This document shows, piece by piece, positions 5,692 to 6,067 of a DNA stretch of 6,067 nucleotides (its first letter is position 1; each line of letters begins with the position of its first letter). Both the position numbers and the translations under genes were made by a program. This stretch comes from Actinomycetota bacterium (GTDB taxonomy: Bacteria; Actinomycetota; Thermoleophilia; Solirubrobacterales; Thermoleophilaceae): positions 1-6,067 of the forward strand of contig VAXR01000159.1 of assembly GCA_005885165.1 (NCBI GenBank), written 5' to 3'. Under the pieces are notes generated by a model. It was not told where the DNA came from. It made no database searches and saw only the letters and a list, made by a program, of their open reading frames with translations.

Positions 5692-6067
5692 CGCCATCGC
5701 GCGCGGCCGCACTCGGTGCGCTCATCGTGGCGGCGGTCGTGGTCGCCGCGTTCGCCGGCTACGAGATCGGGCACTCGAGCCGCGATACGAAGAAGGACGC
5801 TCGGGCGGCCCGCCGGGCCGCGTTGAAGACCGCCCTCGCAAGCGCTCGCGCCAGCGCCTTCAAGCAGGCGCGCGCGACCGGCTACTCGCGCGGGCTCGCG
5901 GAGGGAACCAAGCAGGGCACGAAGGACGGGTCTTTCGGCTCCGCCACGTCTGCGACCACGGGCGGCAAGGTGGGAGCGGGTTGTCCCAGCGGGCAGTACA
6001 CGACTTCGTTCGGCAAGTGCGTGCCGTATCCGTCGGGCTACGGCGCTCCGCCCGCCAACAGCCCGGA
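5688..6067 (+). CDS. Paralogous small membrane-anchored protein with GX3/AX3 helix and cysteine tail, 3' partial
   Basis: This frame has no stop before the right edge (at least 126 residues). Its GTG at 5688 overlaps the preceding TGA (GTGA, 3-base overlap), implying coupled translation. A hydrophobic segment at about residues 8-23 ends in G24-Y-E-I-G-H-S30, closely matching the motif of the upstream protein. A Lys/Arg-rich helix follows, with small residues at every fourth position: Ala at 41, 45, 49, 53, 57 and 61, then Gly at 65, 69, 73, 77 and 81. The upstream protein lacks the tail: a Ser/Thr/Gly linker, then C99-P-S-G-Q-Y and G-K-C111-V-P-Y-P, then a Pro/Gly-rich stretch. The two cysteines could form a disulfide if this part is extracytoplasmic, which is inferred from the basic N-terminus and the single membrane segment. 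I know no function for it. The similarity in layout suggests duplication. Confidence 0.75.
   Translation, partial: MTPSRAAALGALIVAAVVVAAFAGYEIGHSSRDTKKDARAARRAALKTALASARASAFKQARATGYSRGLAEGTKQGTKDGSFGSATSATTGGKVGAGCPSGQYTTSFGKCVPYPSGYGAPPANSP

Noticed and set aside
5536..5930. DNA-level tandem repeat across the GX3 regions
   Set aside because: The four-residue periodicity is in the protein only. The 12-base units differ in sequence and do not form a recognisable nucleotide repeat.

Overview
This 6.07 kb window is very GC-rich. Every gene I can support lies on the + strand in one closely packed cluster. The order is a FakA/YloV-type DAK2 protein, recG, rsmD, coaD and a DivIVA/SepIVA-like coiled-coil gene, followed by two small membrane-anchored proteins. 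The gene order, the high GC and the GTG/TTG starts suggest a high-GC actinomycete. My best guess is the class Thermoleophilia (Solirubrobacterales-like); this is inferred from gene order and protein style, not from a marker gene.

Positions 1-1609 hold a fatty-acid-kinase-like gene that enters from the left edge. It is broken near position 589: the N-terminal DAK2 half reads in one frame and the C-terminal half in another. About 12 family-conserved residues around the expected VVDAGG segment are missing at the junction. Positions 1642-3783 encode an intact RecG helicase. It is followed by rsmD (3814-4350, 16S rRNA m2G966 methyltransferase) and coaD (4340-4846, phosphopantetheine adenylyltransferase), which overlap by 11 bases. 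Next comes a 153-residue coiled-coil protein (4857-5318) that probably starts at the second of two TTG codons.

After a 97-base gap with two inverted repeats come two small genes overlapping by 3 bases (5416-5691, and 5688 to the right edge). Both encode an N-terminal membrane segment ending in a G-Y-x-x-G-H-S motif, then a helix with Gly or Ala at every fourth residue for eleven consecutive positions. The second gene was traced by hand because it runs off the window; it adds a two-cysteine tail. This paralogous pair is the least conventional content here.

The first five genes are a housekeeping cluster linking phospholipid acyl-chain supply (FakA), DNA repair (RecG), ribosome maturation (RsmD), CoA synthesis (CoaD) and probably cell-envelope growth (the SepIVA-like protein). 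No tRNA, rRNA, CRISPR array, insertion sequence or phage feature was seen. There is no gene-free stretch over 300 bases.
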